Shown: positions 7,531 to 13,719 of the stretch, one piece after another | How the letters are laid out: each line of letters begins with the position of its first letter | Numbering within the stretch: the stretch's first letter is position 1 | From: JAVZLH01 sp049700435 | GTDB lineage: Archaea > Thermoproteota > Bathyarchaeia > Bathyarchaeales > Bathycorpusculaceae | Assembly: GCA_049700435.1 (NCBI GenBank) | Contig: JBNAVK010000028.1 | Coordinates: forward strand, 1 to 19,787 | Length of the DNA stretch: 19,787 nucleotides | Direction of reading: 5' to 3' | The notes under the pieces: model-generated | Database searches by the model: none | Seen by the model: only the letters and a program-made list of their open reading frames with translations | Told to the model about the DNA's origin: nothing | Made by a program: the position numbers and the translations under genes

Positions 7531-8153
7531 ATGCTCTATGATCCAGTTCAGAGGCATCTTGCCGTAGAAAAATTGGTAACGCGTATGGGCTCTGGCGGTC
7601 AAGAGAGAAAGTATTATCGTGTAAGAAGAGCAAGGTGGTATGGTGGCATAGTTACCGCTGACTGTGTCGGCTGCGGCTTAACATGCAAGTTTTGCTGGGT
7701 TTCCGACGCCGTNNNNNNNNNNNNNNNNNNNNNNNNNNNNNNNNNNNNNNNNNNNNNNNNNNNNNNNNNNNNNNNNNNNNNNNNNNNNNNNNNNNNNNNN
7801 NNNNNNNNNNNNACTTCGTGCATGTGCGGGTTTCTTTAAAAGGATGCAGTGAAGAGGAGTTCGCGATGTTGACAGGAGCCAAACCCGAAGGCTTTGCACT
7901 GCAGTTGAAAGCCTTGCAGAAATTGATAGCTGAGAAAGTGAGTTGTCATCCGTCGGTTATGACTTCCTTTTCAAGCGAAGAAAGTCTTCGAGGACTTATT
8001 AAAAGGCTCAAACAAATCAGCGTGGATTTTGACGATAAATTAGAAATTGAAGAATTAATCCTTTACCCGCATGTTGTTGAAAAGCTAAAACGATACGGGC
8101 TAAGGTATTATGTGGCTCACACTCCGGACAAAGTGCCTCCGGAGCAAGTTTAA
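7531..8153 (+). CDS. radical SAM protein interrupted by an assembly gap
   Basis: Both ends of one radical SAM enzyme gene are visible on either side of a run of N. The N-terminal part (7531-7712) has RRARWYGGIVTADCVGCGLTC, leading into the [4Fe-4S]/SAM motif CGLTCKFCW (CxxxCxxC). The C-terminal part (from 7815) continues FVHVRVSLKGCSEEEF, a TIM-barrel strand segment, and ends with RYGLRYYVAHTPDKVPPEQV. The two parts lie in different frames across the 100-N spacer, as expected when the gap has a placeholder length, so the true protein length is unknown and no frameshift should be inferred. Substrate unknown; the YGGIVTAD...CNLxCxFCW style is that of uncharacterised archaeal Fe-S oxidoreductases. 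Convergent with the 8163 gene. Confidence 0.85.
7713..7812. other. 100-N scaffold gap
   Basis: Exactly 100 consecutive N, the conventional placeholder for a scaffold gap of unknown length. It removes the middle of the radical SAM gene. The sequence is therefore from a draft assembly, probably a metagenome bin. Confidence 0.98.
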
Positions 8154-8162
8154 ACTCCTATC

Positions 8163-8513
8163 CTATAATAGTCCGCATTGCTTAAAGTAGTAATTCTCTT
8201 CTTTTTTTGGACCGAAACTTCTTACTCCTCTTTCTCTAAGCTGTTTTCTGAGCTTCTCCGCATATTGCCTTTCTATCTCGCCTCTTTTTTCCATAAAATC
8301 TATTATCTCCTCAGCTTGCTCCTTTGTGTCGCACCGGCGAATAAAATCTATAACATCCGGCATGTAATGGACAAAGCTTTCTGAAGAAACAGCTTTCTCT
8401 CCAGTTTCAACGTCTCCGCGCACAGCGTTTATTCCAATTTTGTGTTCTTCACTTTCCATTTCCTTAGCCAAGTTTGGGAACATTTTTTTGAAGGTTTCCT
8501 TGTCTAACTCCAT
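8163..8513 (-). CDS. small archaeal protein, probably DUF2095 family
   Basis: A 116-aa, charged, mostly helical soluble protein. The N-terminus ELDKETFKKMFPNLAKEM resembles what I recall of the archaeal DUF2095 family; function unknown. A second half (EQAEEIIDFMEKRGEIERQYAEKLRKQLRERGVRSFG) is a basic amphipathic helix region and the C-terminus is Gly-Pro-Lys-rich followed by aromatic residues. GGTG lies just before the ATG. It follows the nucleotidyltransferase gene by 46 bp on the same strand, so it is probably the third gene of the glycosyltransferase unit, and ends 9 bp from the convergent radical SAM gene. Confidence 0.75.
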   Translation of the reverse strand: MELDKETFKKMFPNLAKEMESEEHKIGINAVRGDVETGEKAVSSESFVHYMPDVIDFIRRCDTKEQAEEIIDFMEKRGEIERQYAEKLRKQLRERGVRSFGPKKEENYYFKQCGLL

Positions 8514-8559
8514 GGTAACACCTTCAAGGCACTATGATGTATTATTGGCGAAGCTGTAT

Positions 8560-9186
8560 TTAAGTGTCTTTAAAGGGAACAAAACGTTTTAATGGGTTCT
8601 CCTCAAGTAGCCTTTTCAATTCCTGTGTTTTGAGGCCGATTACTTCATCTCCATATATTTCGCATTTCTCTCTTTTGCCAGCTTCCTCTTGGCTTCGGAC
8701 AACGATTTCAAATTTCACTTTTGCTGGAGATTCCGCGTATATGTGAAATGAAGTTTTCTTCCGGCCTCTCGTTGTTACAGCTACCCATTCAGTGCGCAGT
8801 ATTTTAAAGTTATTTTTTTCTAGAACTTTCAGAATGTCTGCGGTCTCGTCATGGTATACTGTTAGGTCTACGTCGCTTTCTCTATGGATTGTTCCGCGCC
8901 AAACGCTTCCAACTAAAAGCGGGTTATATACTTTTAGAATGTTCATGGCTTTTAGGGCTTCTTGGCGCATCTTAATTAGCTGTTCCTTTCTGGCGGCGCC
9001 TTCGTTTTCTTCTGCTATCTTGTCAAGTTCAATTGCAACTTCCAAGTTTGTTGGCAGAAAGTGTGTTCCTAAGGTCTCTGCTGCTTTCAGTTTCGCTTGC
9101 TTAAATTCTTTTTCAGTTCCAAAATATATTAGGTTGGCAGCTTCCCTTGCAACTTTTCTACGCAGGTTTTTAGAATCGGTATTCAA
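8560..9186 (-). CDS. nucleotidyltransferase-fold protein
   Basis: A 208-aa protein with a DNA polymerase-beta-like nucleotidyltransferase core: LLVGSVWRGTIHRESDVDLTVY (GS followed by DVD, residues about 91-111), with a further carboxylate-bearing strand (VKFEIVVR) about 50 residues on. A helical N-terminal region (EAANLIYFGTEKEFKQAKLKAAETLG) precedes it. It transfers a nucleotide to an unknown acceptor; candidates include RNA, protein or antibiotic-like small molecules, and I see no CCA-enzyme or toxin-type features that decide it. The start is TTG at 9184-9186 with GGTGA 5-6 nt upstream. It follows the glycosyltransferase by 28 bp and precedes the DUF2095-like gene. Confidence 0.8.
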   Translation of the reverse strand: MNTDSKNLRRKVAREAANLIYFGTEKEFKQAKLKAAETLGTHFLPTNLEVAIELDKIAEENEGAARKEQLIKMRQEALKAMNILKVYNPLLVGSVWRGTIHRESDVDLTVYHDETADILKVLEKNNFKILRTEWVAVTTRGRKKTSFHIYAESPAKVKFEIVVRSQEEAGKREKCEIYGDEVIGLKTQELKRLLEENPLKRFVPFKDT

Positions 9187-9214
9187 TTTTTCACCAAAAC
9201 TAGTTGCCTAAAAT

Positions 9215-10465
9215 TCAACGCTTGGTTATTTGCTCGTATAATTCCAAGGTTTTTTCAGCTATTTTGTCCCATGTAAATTCGTTCAAAACTCTTTTTCTAC
9301 CGTTTTTTCCAAGCCACTTCTTTTTATCAGGGTTCTCCAAGGTGCTTGTTATTCCCCATGCAATGTCTGCCGGACTGTTTGGGTTTATGTGGAAGCCACA
9401 TTGTTCTTCACCGCATGGAACAACTATCTCCCGCATTCCGCTAACGCCTGCTGCACCAACGACAACTGGGCGTTCCATGCTCATTGCTTCTAGGGCAACT
9501 ATGCCGAAGGGTTCGTATAGGCTTGGGAAGACGGCAACATCGCATGCTGCATAGTGTAGAATGCGCTCTTCTTCTGGGATGAACTCGAATCGGAACTTTA
9601 CGGAATCATGCATTCTCATCGTTTTTACCAAATTAACCAAGTAATCTTGTAGGTCTCCCAAACCTACGATTACCAATTTTGCGTTAGGAATTTTCTGTAG
9701 AATATGCGGCATAGCCATTATGAGTTTGTCAACGCCTTTAACCCCGACAAGCCTACCAATAAAGAGAATCATAGGCTCCTCATCCTTTATGCCGTAGAAT
9801 TCTCTAACTTTCCTAGCTTGTTCGACGCTCACCGTTTCCGGATTGTATTTTTGCGGGTCGACGCCGTTATGGCAGACTTGAATTTTCTCTTTTGGAAAGC
9901 CGAGTTTAATAAGTTCGTCTTTCATGGCATATGAGACCGTTACAATGAGGTCTGCTGCTCTTGCACCATGGAGTTCAATGTTGCTCACCACCTCAGACCC
10001 GTCTCCTAGGGTTCTACCTTTCTCTGTTGAATGTACATGGAACGCGAACGGTAGTCCCGCCTCTTTTTTGACGGTTATGCCTCCCATTGCTGAGAGCCAG
10101 TCGTGGGCAACTACAATATCGTACTTGAAATTCTCTTTTTTTATCAACTCGTTGATGAGCTTTGAGGCGCTTAAATAATTGTATACGAGAATTTTTGAGA
10201 ATAATTGGATGCCTCTACCCCATTTTTTGATGTCTTCCGCGACAACGTCTGGAAGTGAATCTGAAACGTCAATGTGTAGTGGGCGGTGTATCTCTATGCC
10301 GCGCCAAATTTCCCTTGTTGGGAGGCTTCCTTCGTCATCGTTCATCGTGAAGACTGTGACGTCATGATCCATTAAAACAAACTTTCTAGTTATTTCAGCA
10401 GCGTAGGTTCCTAAACCGCCTACTATTTTTGGCGGGTACTCGTAAACTAGTACTGCGATTTTCAT
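9215..10465 (-). CDS. GT4-family glycosyltransferase (glycogen-synthase-like)
   Basis: GT-B fold glycosyltransferase of 416 aa that transfers sugar from a nucleotide donor. The N-terminal domain starts MKIAVLVYEYPPKIVGGLGTY, where the GGLGTY glycine loop binds the donor phosphate region; DIVVAHDW and LPFAFHVHSTEKGRT follow. The C-terminal domain has ILFIGRLVGVKGVDKLI and the retaining-enzyme ExxxxxxxE motif EPFGIVALEAM. The frame is open up to an ATG at 10537, but AAGGAGA 5-6 nt before the ATG at 10465, a TTTAAA box at 10505-10510 and the first beta-strand at residue 2 fix the start at 10465. The acceptor (glycogen, glycolipid or surface glycan) is not determinable. First gene of a three-gene unit; divergent from the HTH-DUF5752 gene. 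Confidence 0.9.
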   Translation of the reverse strand: MKIAVLVYEYPPKIVGGLGTYAAEITRKFVLMDHDVTVFTMNDDEGSLPTREIWRGIEIHRPLHIDVSDSLPDVVAEDIKKWGRGIQLFSKILVYNYLSASKLINELIKKENFKYDIVVAHDWLSAMGGITVKKEAGLPFAFHVHSTEKGRTLGDGSEVVSNIELHGARAADLIVTVSYAMKDELIKLGFPKEKIQVCHNGVDPQKYNPETVSVEQARKVREFYGIKDEEPMILFIGRLVGVKGVDKLIMAMPHILQKIPNAKLVIVGLGDLQDYLVNLVKTMRMHDSVKFRFEFIPEEERILHYAACDVAVFPSLYEPFGIVALEAMSMERPVVVGAAGVSGMREIVVPCGEEQCGFHINPNSPADIAWGITSTLENPDKKKWLGKNGRKRVLNEFTWDKIAEKTLELYEQITKR

Positions 10466-10504
10466 GATTTTCTCCTTTTCACAATTTGTTATGAGGGATA
10501 CTCG

Positions 10505-10510
10505 TTTAAA
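10505..10510 (-). promoter_or_regulatory. putative TATA box of the glycosyltransferase operon
   Basis: TTTAAA (palindromic) 40-45 nt upstream of the chosen ATG at 10465 predicts transcription start near 10481 and a leader of about 16 nt carrying AAGGAG. A transcript starting here would exclude the longer 10537 start. Confidence 0.4.
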
Positions 10511-10630
10511 GAGACGCGGTTTATTATCTTTTCTCATCGTCGTATTTTAACCTACTTTCACAGCGAGCATTTTAAGAATCGAAAGTCTGAAAAATCAATT
10601 GCGCATAATATATTGTTCTGAGGGTGTAAG

Positions 10631-11173
10631 ATGACGTTATCACCAGTTAGAAGGTTAGTCTTAGAAACCTTATGGATGCTTAACAAACCTGTCAAAGCCG
10701 CGGAGGTAGCCGCAGAAATCGGGTTAAGCTTCCCATCCGTGATGATGCACATAGTAGGTCTTGCAAAAATGGGTTATGCGAAGGCTGTAGAGAAAGGCTA
10801 TTATGTCATAACTGAAAAGGGAAGAAAAGTTTTGGGGCTGCCAGAAATCGATAAGGAAAAGGCTCAACAAATTTTGTCGTATTTGCCACTAGAGAAATCA
10901 TTTCATTTTTACGTAGATATCGGGAAACCTTTGAGTATTCATGCCGCAAGCCTAGGAGACTTCTGCGACAAAATCCTGAAGGTTGACATTGGCTCCATAG
11001 AGTTTCACATTAATCGCGGGGATTTCGAAGCGTGGTTTGCTGGATTAGGTGATGCTGAACTGGCTAGGAAGACTCTGCTAATCAGAGAGCGAAGGTTGTC
11101 TGGAGAGGAACTACGCAAAAAGCTGCATGAAATTGTAAGAAGCAGGTGTGAGGAACTAGCGAGAATAAAGTAG
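10631..11173 (+). CDS. winged-helix DNA-binding protein with C-terminal DUF5752
   Basis: The N-terminal 75 residues form an ArsR/MarR-like winged helix: RRLVLETLWMLNKPVKAAEVA, then the recognition helix region LSFPSVMMHIVGLAKMGYAK, then a wing VEKGYYVITEKGRKVL. Residues about 88-165 match the DUF5752 pattern as I know it: FHFYVDIGKPLSIHAASLGDF and SIEFHINRGDFEAWFAGLGD. DUF5752 proteins occur near glycosyltransferases and sugar-metabolism genes, and this gene diverges from a GT4 glycosyltransferase, so I infer a local regulator perhaps sensing a sugar or sugar phosphate. A GAGGGTG sits 4-5 nt before the ATG and a TATAATATATT-like tract (10605-10613) is close upstream, so the leader must be very short. 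Confidence 0.8.
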   Translation: MTLSPVRRLVLETLWMLNKPVKAAEVAAEIGLSFPSVMMHIVGLAKMGYAKAVEKGYYVITEKGRKVLGLPEIDKEKAQQILSYLPLEKSFHFYVDIGKPLSIHAASLGDFCDKILKVDIGSIEFHINRGDFEAWFAGLGDAELARKTLLIRERRLSGEELRKKLHEIVRSRCEELARIK

Positions 11174-11182
11174 CAAGATAGC

Positions 11183-12304
11183 TTAAGCTGGTTCAAATCT
11201 TCCCTTAAGCTTCTCCAAAATCTGCGGCAGGGTCGTGTACTCCATTTCCTCAACGCCGAGCCGCGCGGGCTCAAATTCGCCCATGCGCCTCAACATGGAA
11301 GCATGCTCCATAGCCTCGTTTCTCGCCATATCAAAAGCGTGGTCGTCGAAAAGGTCGCTTATCATCGGTTTCCCATCGTCGTCAGCCGCTATTTTCCCGT
11401 TTGAGATTTGAAGCCCTAGCGCAACAACCCTTGGTGGTCCATCGAAAACTGTGCACTTTGCATCTTTGATGCCAACTGGCATTATTGGACCCCAGTGGCT
11501 TCCGCGCATCCACCCCTCAACCAAATAACTATGCATGAAGGGAACGAGTATTTCTCCAACAGCGGGCAAGCCATGTTGAGCACGAACGATCAACACGGGG
11601 TCGTCTTTTCCAACATATTTTCCAGCAATTAGAGATAATCGTGTCACGCTTCCAACAGCACATACTAGGTTATCTTTCGCTCGCCAAACACGTGAAACCA
11701 TATACCTTTGCACAGTTCCTATCAAGGCTAGCAACTCATACATTTCCTCCGGGCATTTCAAGACAACTTTCCTGTTTTCCAAAGTATCCATAACCTCGAA
11801 TTTGAATCCGCCCGACATATTTGGGTCAATTACAAGCCCAGCAGTGTTCATTGGATCGGCGAAAATGCGGAAAAGTGGAAAATTAAAGGCGCCAGCAGAA
11901 GTCTTGTCAGCGGCAAAGACCACAATTGGATCGGAACCCCTCTCTTCTATCTCCATTTCAGCCACACCTGGACCCATACCGCGAACATTGCCGCTGAACG
12001 CTGTCTTTAAGAGGTCTTGTCCAGCTCCATAGAGTTTTAGCTCTAGGGCTTTTTTGGATGCTTCTTGGAAAGTGTCCCAAGCGAGTTTGTGAATTTCCGG
12101 GTTTTCCTCCCCTCCCTCATGCACCATAAGAAGTTGGAGGTCGTCTCCAACGTTAAAAACGTAATAGCTGTTTATCAAACCCTCTTCCAAGGCTTTTTTC
12201 AATCTTCTTTCTCCCACATTTAACAATGGTTTAGGAACAACGTGGTGGCCCGCCAAAGAGCCGACATCGCATTTAATTAAGGAAATTGTTGTTTTTTTAG
12301 CCAT
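11183..12304 (-). CDS. fbp: fructose-1,6-bisphosphate aldolase/phosphatase (archaeal type V)
   Basis: Bifunctional gluconeogenic enzyme: condenses glyceraldehyde-3-phosphate with DHAP and dephosphorylates the product to fructose-6-phosphate, making gluconeogenesis unidirectional. The 373-aa protein shows the metal-binding N-terminus SLIKCDVGSLAGHH, NVGDDLQ (Asp54/55), FAADKTSAGA (Asp133/Lys134), and the aldolase Tyr/Lys pair in GKYVGKDD (Tyr230, Lys233), matching the Schiff-base Lys region of characterised enzymes. The frame runs to an ATG at 12409, but the conserved MAKKTTISLIKCD start at 12304, with TTTTAAAA at 12353-12360 upstream, is clearly right; the longer form would overlap the promoter. 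Divergent from an RHH regulator. Confidence 0.95.
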   Translation of the reverse strand: MAKKTTISLIKCDVGSLAGHHVVPKPLLNVGERRLKKALEEGLINSYYVFNVGDDLQLLMVHEGGEENPEIHKLAWDTFQEASKKALELKLYGAGQDLLKTAFSGNVRGMGPGVAEMEIEERGSDPIVVFAADKTSAGAFNFPLFRIFADPMNTAGLVIDPNMSGGFKFEVMDTLENRKVVLKCPEEMYELLALIGTVQRYMVSRVWRAKDNLVCAVGSVTRLSLIAGKYVGKDDPVLIVRAQHGLPAVGEILVPFMHSYLVEGWMRGSHWGPIMPVGIKDAKCTVFDGPPRVVALGLQISNGKIAADDDGKPMISDLFDDHAFDMARNEAMEHASMLRRMGEFEPARLGVEEMEYTTLPQILEKLKGRFEPA

Positions 12305-12351
12305 TTGCACCACTTTGGGAAAGTAACTTCGGTTTAGAGTTAGCCCTTTGG

Positions 12352-12361
12352 CTTTTAAAAG
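12352..12361 (-). promoter_or_regulatory. putative TATA box of the FBP aldolase/phosphatase gene
   Basis: Palindromic CTTTTAAAAG about 50 nt upstream of the ATG at 12304, giving a predicted leader of about 25 nt. It is the best TATA candidate on this strand of the intergenic region. Confidence 0.35.
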
Positions 12362-12390
12362 ATTTCCTAAAAGACGGTGGGGAAATTGTG

Positions 12391-12402
12391 AAATAATTAA
12401 AG
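12391..12402 (+). promoter_or_regulatory. putative TATA box of the RHH/wHTH regulator
   Basis: AAATAATTAAAG centred about 36 nt upstream of the ATG at 12433. The predicted transcription start near 12423 lies after the ATG at 12418, which supports 12433 as the translation start. Confidence 0.35.
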
Positions 12403-12432
12403 AGTTCACATAGTCAAATGGCGGGAGCCTTA

Positions 12433-12936
12433 ATGGAGAAGTTGAGGGTTATATCCGCGAAAATACCTGAAGAAGTCTATAAAGAGATGGTTTTGCGTGT
12501 TCCGGAAGGCGAAAGAAGCAACTTCATCCGCGACGCAATAATAGAGAAGCTTCAACAAACACCTAAACCGGACAAGATTTTGGAGTTGGAACAAAGACTT
12601 AGCAAAATTGAAAGAGAATTTTCGGATATTAGAAAATACCTCGCAGACCTCGAACTGCTCACGTATGAACGAGGGAAAACTAACCCGCATACCTTTTGCA
12701 TAGACGAAACAGACCACAAAATCATAGACTACCTCCTACATTACAAAGGCGCCACAACCCCCGAGCTAGCTGAATACCTAAAAACAAACAGATGGCTGGT
12801 TCTAAACAGGCTCAGAAGAATGCAAAAAATTTCAAGGAAACAGCTTGGAAAATCCATAATAGAATATTACCCCGGCGAAAAATCTGGAAAGAAAAAGGCT
12901 TGGTGGATAAACGAAGAACTAATTGAAACCACATAA
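12433..12936 (+). CDS. RHH-coiled-coil-winged-helix transcription regulator
   Basis: A 167-aa putative regulator in three parts. Residues about 3-42 look like a ribbon-helix-helix: strand RVISAKIP, then EEVYKEMVLRVPEGERSNFIRDAIIEKL. Residues about 50-80 are a coiled coil (ILELEQRLSKIEREFSDIRKYLADLELL), presumably dimerising. The C-terminal part (about 95-165) is a winged helix (DHKIIDYLLHYKGATTPELAEYL, NRWLVLNRLRRMQK, ending in a basic wing). GGGAG five nt before the ATG at 12433 and a TATA-like element at 12391 favour this start over the ATG at 12418. It diverges from the FBP aldolase/phosphatase gene, so it may control it or itself; that is inference only. Confidence 0.8.
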   Translation: MEKLRVISAKIPEEVYKEMVLRVPEGERSNFIRDAIIEKLQQTPKPDKILELEQRLSKIEREFSDIRKYLADLELLTYERGKTNPHTFCIDETDHKIIDYLLHYKGATTPELAEYLKTNRWLVLNRLRRMQKISRKQLGKSIIEYYPGEKSGKKKAWWINEELIETT

Positions 12937-13026
12937 GCCGCAGAAAAGCAGCAACAGTTAATTTAGCGCATGCACCTAAACTAAATTTGCAGAAGGGCCC
13001 GTAGCCCAGTATGGATTAAGGCGCCG

Positions 13027-13050
13027 AACTGTTTATGTGGCAGTGCGCAG
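13027..13050 (+). other. tRNA-Arg intron 1 (24 nt, non-canonical position 29/30)
   Basis: Flanked by textbook bulge-helix-bulge geometry: central helix GCGC (13021-13024) with GCGC (13045-13048), a three-base bulge CGA (13025-13027) cut as CG^A, and a three-base bulge AGG (13049-13051) cut as AG^G. The intron itself closes as ACTG...CAGT (13028-13031 with 13041-13044) over a nine-base loop. The boundary may shift by one base because G flanks both sides. Confidence 0.8.
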
Positions 13051-13058
13051 GCCTCCGG

Positions 13059-13075
13059 ACGCTTCAAAGGAAGAA
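13059..13075 (+). other. tRNA-Arg intron 2 (17 nt, canonical position 37/38)
   Basis: Lies between G37 and A38 of the anticodon loop. The central helix CTCC (13053-13056) with GAAG (13070-13073) makes three of four pairs (one C-A), flanked by three-base bulges GGA (13057-13059) and AAA (13074-13076); cutting after the second base of each gives this intron. A boundary one base to the right gives the same mature RNA. Confidence 0.75.
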
Positions 13076-13137
13076 AGCCGGAGAACAGGGGTTCAAATCC
13101 CCTCGGGCCCGCCAAAATGTTGTATAAACCTTAAATG

Positions 13138-13701
13138 TCATGCATCTGTGGGTTCTTGAATGCTGAGAAGTTTGTTTAAAATATTTTCATTTATTTTGTC
13201 TTCGGTTATTTTGAGGGTTTCTGGTTCCTCAATTTTTAATATCGCCCGCAAGGCTGGTAAATCAAGTTCTCGAATAAGCTGCAGTATTTCCCTTTTCGCT
13301 GATTCTAAGTGTTTCCTAAGTTGCTCTTTATTTTTGTAAAGTTTTCCGGCGAGGGGACAGATGGCTTCTGTCTTCAAGTACCACTCAATTTTTCGGGTGG
13401 CTAAATTGACGTCAAATGTTATTGGTCCGGCTACGCATGTTTCCGGCTTAACTGGATGAATTTTGCATTTTATGGTTTTCTTGTCAAAAAATATGCAAAA
13501 TCCTTCATCGTCCTCTTTTGGGAAAGTGTAGGCTGTTTGCACAAAGGGATTTCTAATTGGAATTCCTTGCTGTTCCAGGTATTTTTCTATGATTTCTTTG
13601 CGCTTTTGGGTTGTTGGTGGTCTCGCGTTTTTGCAGCAGTTTCCTCTGCATTGACTGCAGACATCAAAGAAATTATCTTGCCTTTCGTCTTTTTTGGACA
13701 T
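13138..13701 (-). CDS. YkgJ-type cysteine-cluster protein
   Basis: A 187-aa soluble protein of the YkgJ family, thought to bind zinc or an Fe-S cluster. Cysteines occur as CSQCRGNCC (C15, C18, C22, C23), then FCIFFD..TIKCKIHPVKPETCVAGP (C69, C79, C89), plus C115; the HPVKPxxC segment is diagnostic. A charged helical C-terminus (about 120-187) follows. GGTGA lies 6 nt before the ATG. It starts 18 bp after the GCS2-like ligase gene on the same strand, so the two are almost certainly co-transcribed. Metal-sulfur cluster proteins are reported among the gene neighbours of RLAN/ATP-grasp peptide-ligase systems, which makes it a candidate component of that pathway, with unknown biochemical role. Confidence 0.85.
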   Translation of the reverse strand: MSKKDERQDNFFDVCSQCRGNCCKNARPPTTQKRKEIIEKYLEQQGIPIRNPFVQTAYTFPKEDDEGFCIFFDKKTIKCKIHPVKPETCVAGPITFDVNLATRKIEWYLKTEAICPLAGKLYKNKEQLRKHLESAKREILQLIRELDLPALRAILKIEEPETLKITEDKINENILNKLLSIQEPTDA

Positions 13702-13719
13702 TGTTTTTCACCGGTGTTT

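Larger units (their letters stand above)
12995..13114 (+). tRNA. tRNA-Arg(CCG) with two introns and encoded CCA
   Basis: Acceptor GGGCCCG pairs with CGGGCCC (13104-13110), discriminator G13111, genomic CCA 13112-13114. D-arm GCC...GGC contains GG at 13013-13014; T-arm AGGGG-TTCAAAT-CCCCT is at 13087-13103. Unspliced, no anticodon arm forms. Removing 13027-13050 and 13059-13075 gives a perfect 5-bp stem CCGGC/GCCGG around the loop CTCCGGA, i.e. U33, anticodon CCG (34-36), G37, A38, followed by variable loop AGAAC. The mature length is 76 nt without CCA, and the sequence resembles archaeal tRNA-Arg (GGGCCCGTAGC...). The introns lie at positions 29/30 and 37/38. An ArgS gene lies 6 kb away, probably by coincidence. 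Confidence 0.88.

Noticed and set aside
7531..7839. A frameshift or pseudogene call for the radical SAM gene
   Set aside because: The change of frame occurs across 100 placeholder N, so no real frame relation exists.
10466..10537. 24-residue N-terminal extension of the glycosyltransferase
   Set aside because: It contains the operon's probable TATA box and ribosome binding site, and the GT-B fold starts at the ATG at 10465.
12305..12409. 35-residue N-terminal extension of FBP aldolase/phosphatase
   Set aside because: The family starts at MAKKTTISLIK; the extension overlaps the divergent promoter region.
12418..12432. ATG at 12418 as start of the RHH regulator
   Set aside because: It lies upstream of the transcription start predicted from the 12391 TATA box and lacks a ribosome binding site, whereas the ATG at 12433 has GGGAG five nt before it.
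13023..13086. Reading the tRNA as type II (Ser/Leu) with CTCCGG...CCGGAG as a long variable arm, or as tRNA-Asn from CTGTT at 13029, or tRNA-Lys
   Set aside because: None gives a paired anticodon stem with a proper loop; the two-intron Arg(CCG) fold gives a perfect 5-bp stem, correct U33 and purine 37, a 5-nt variable loop and an exact bulge-helix-bulge for intron 1.
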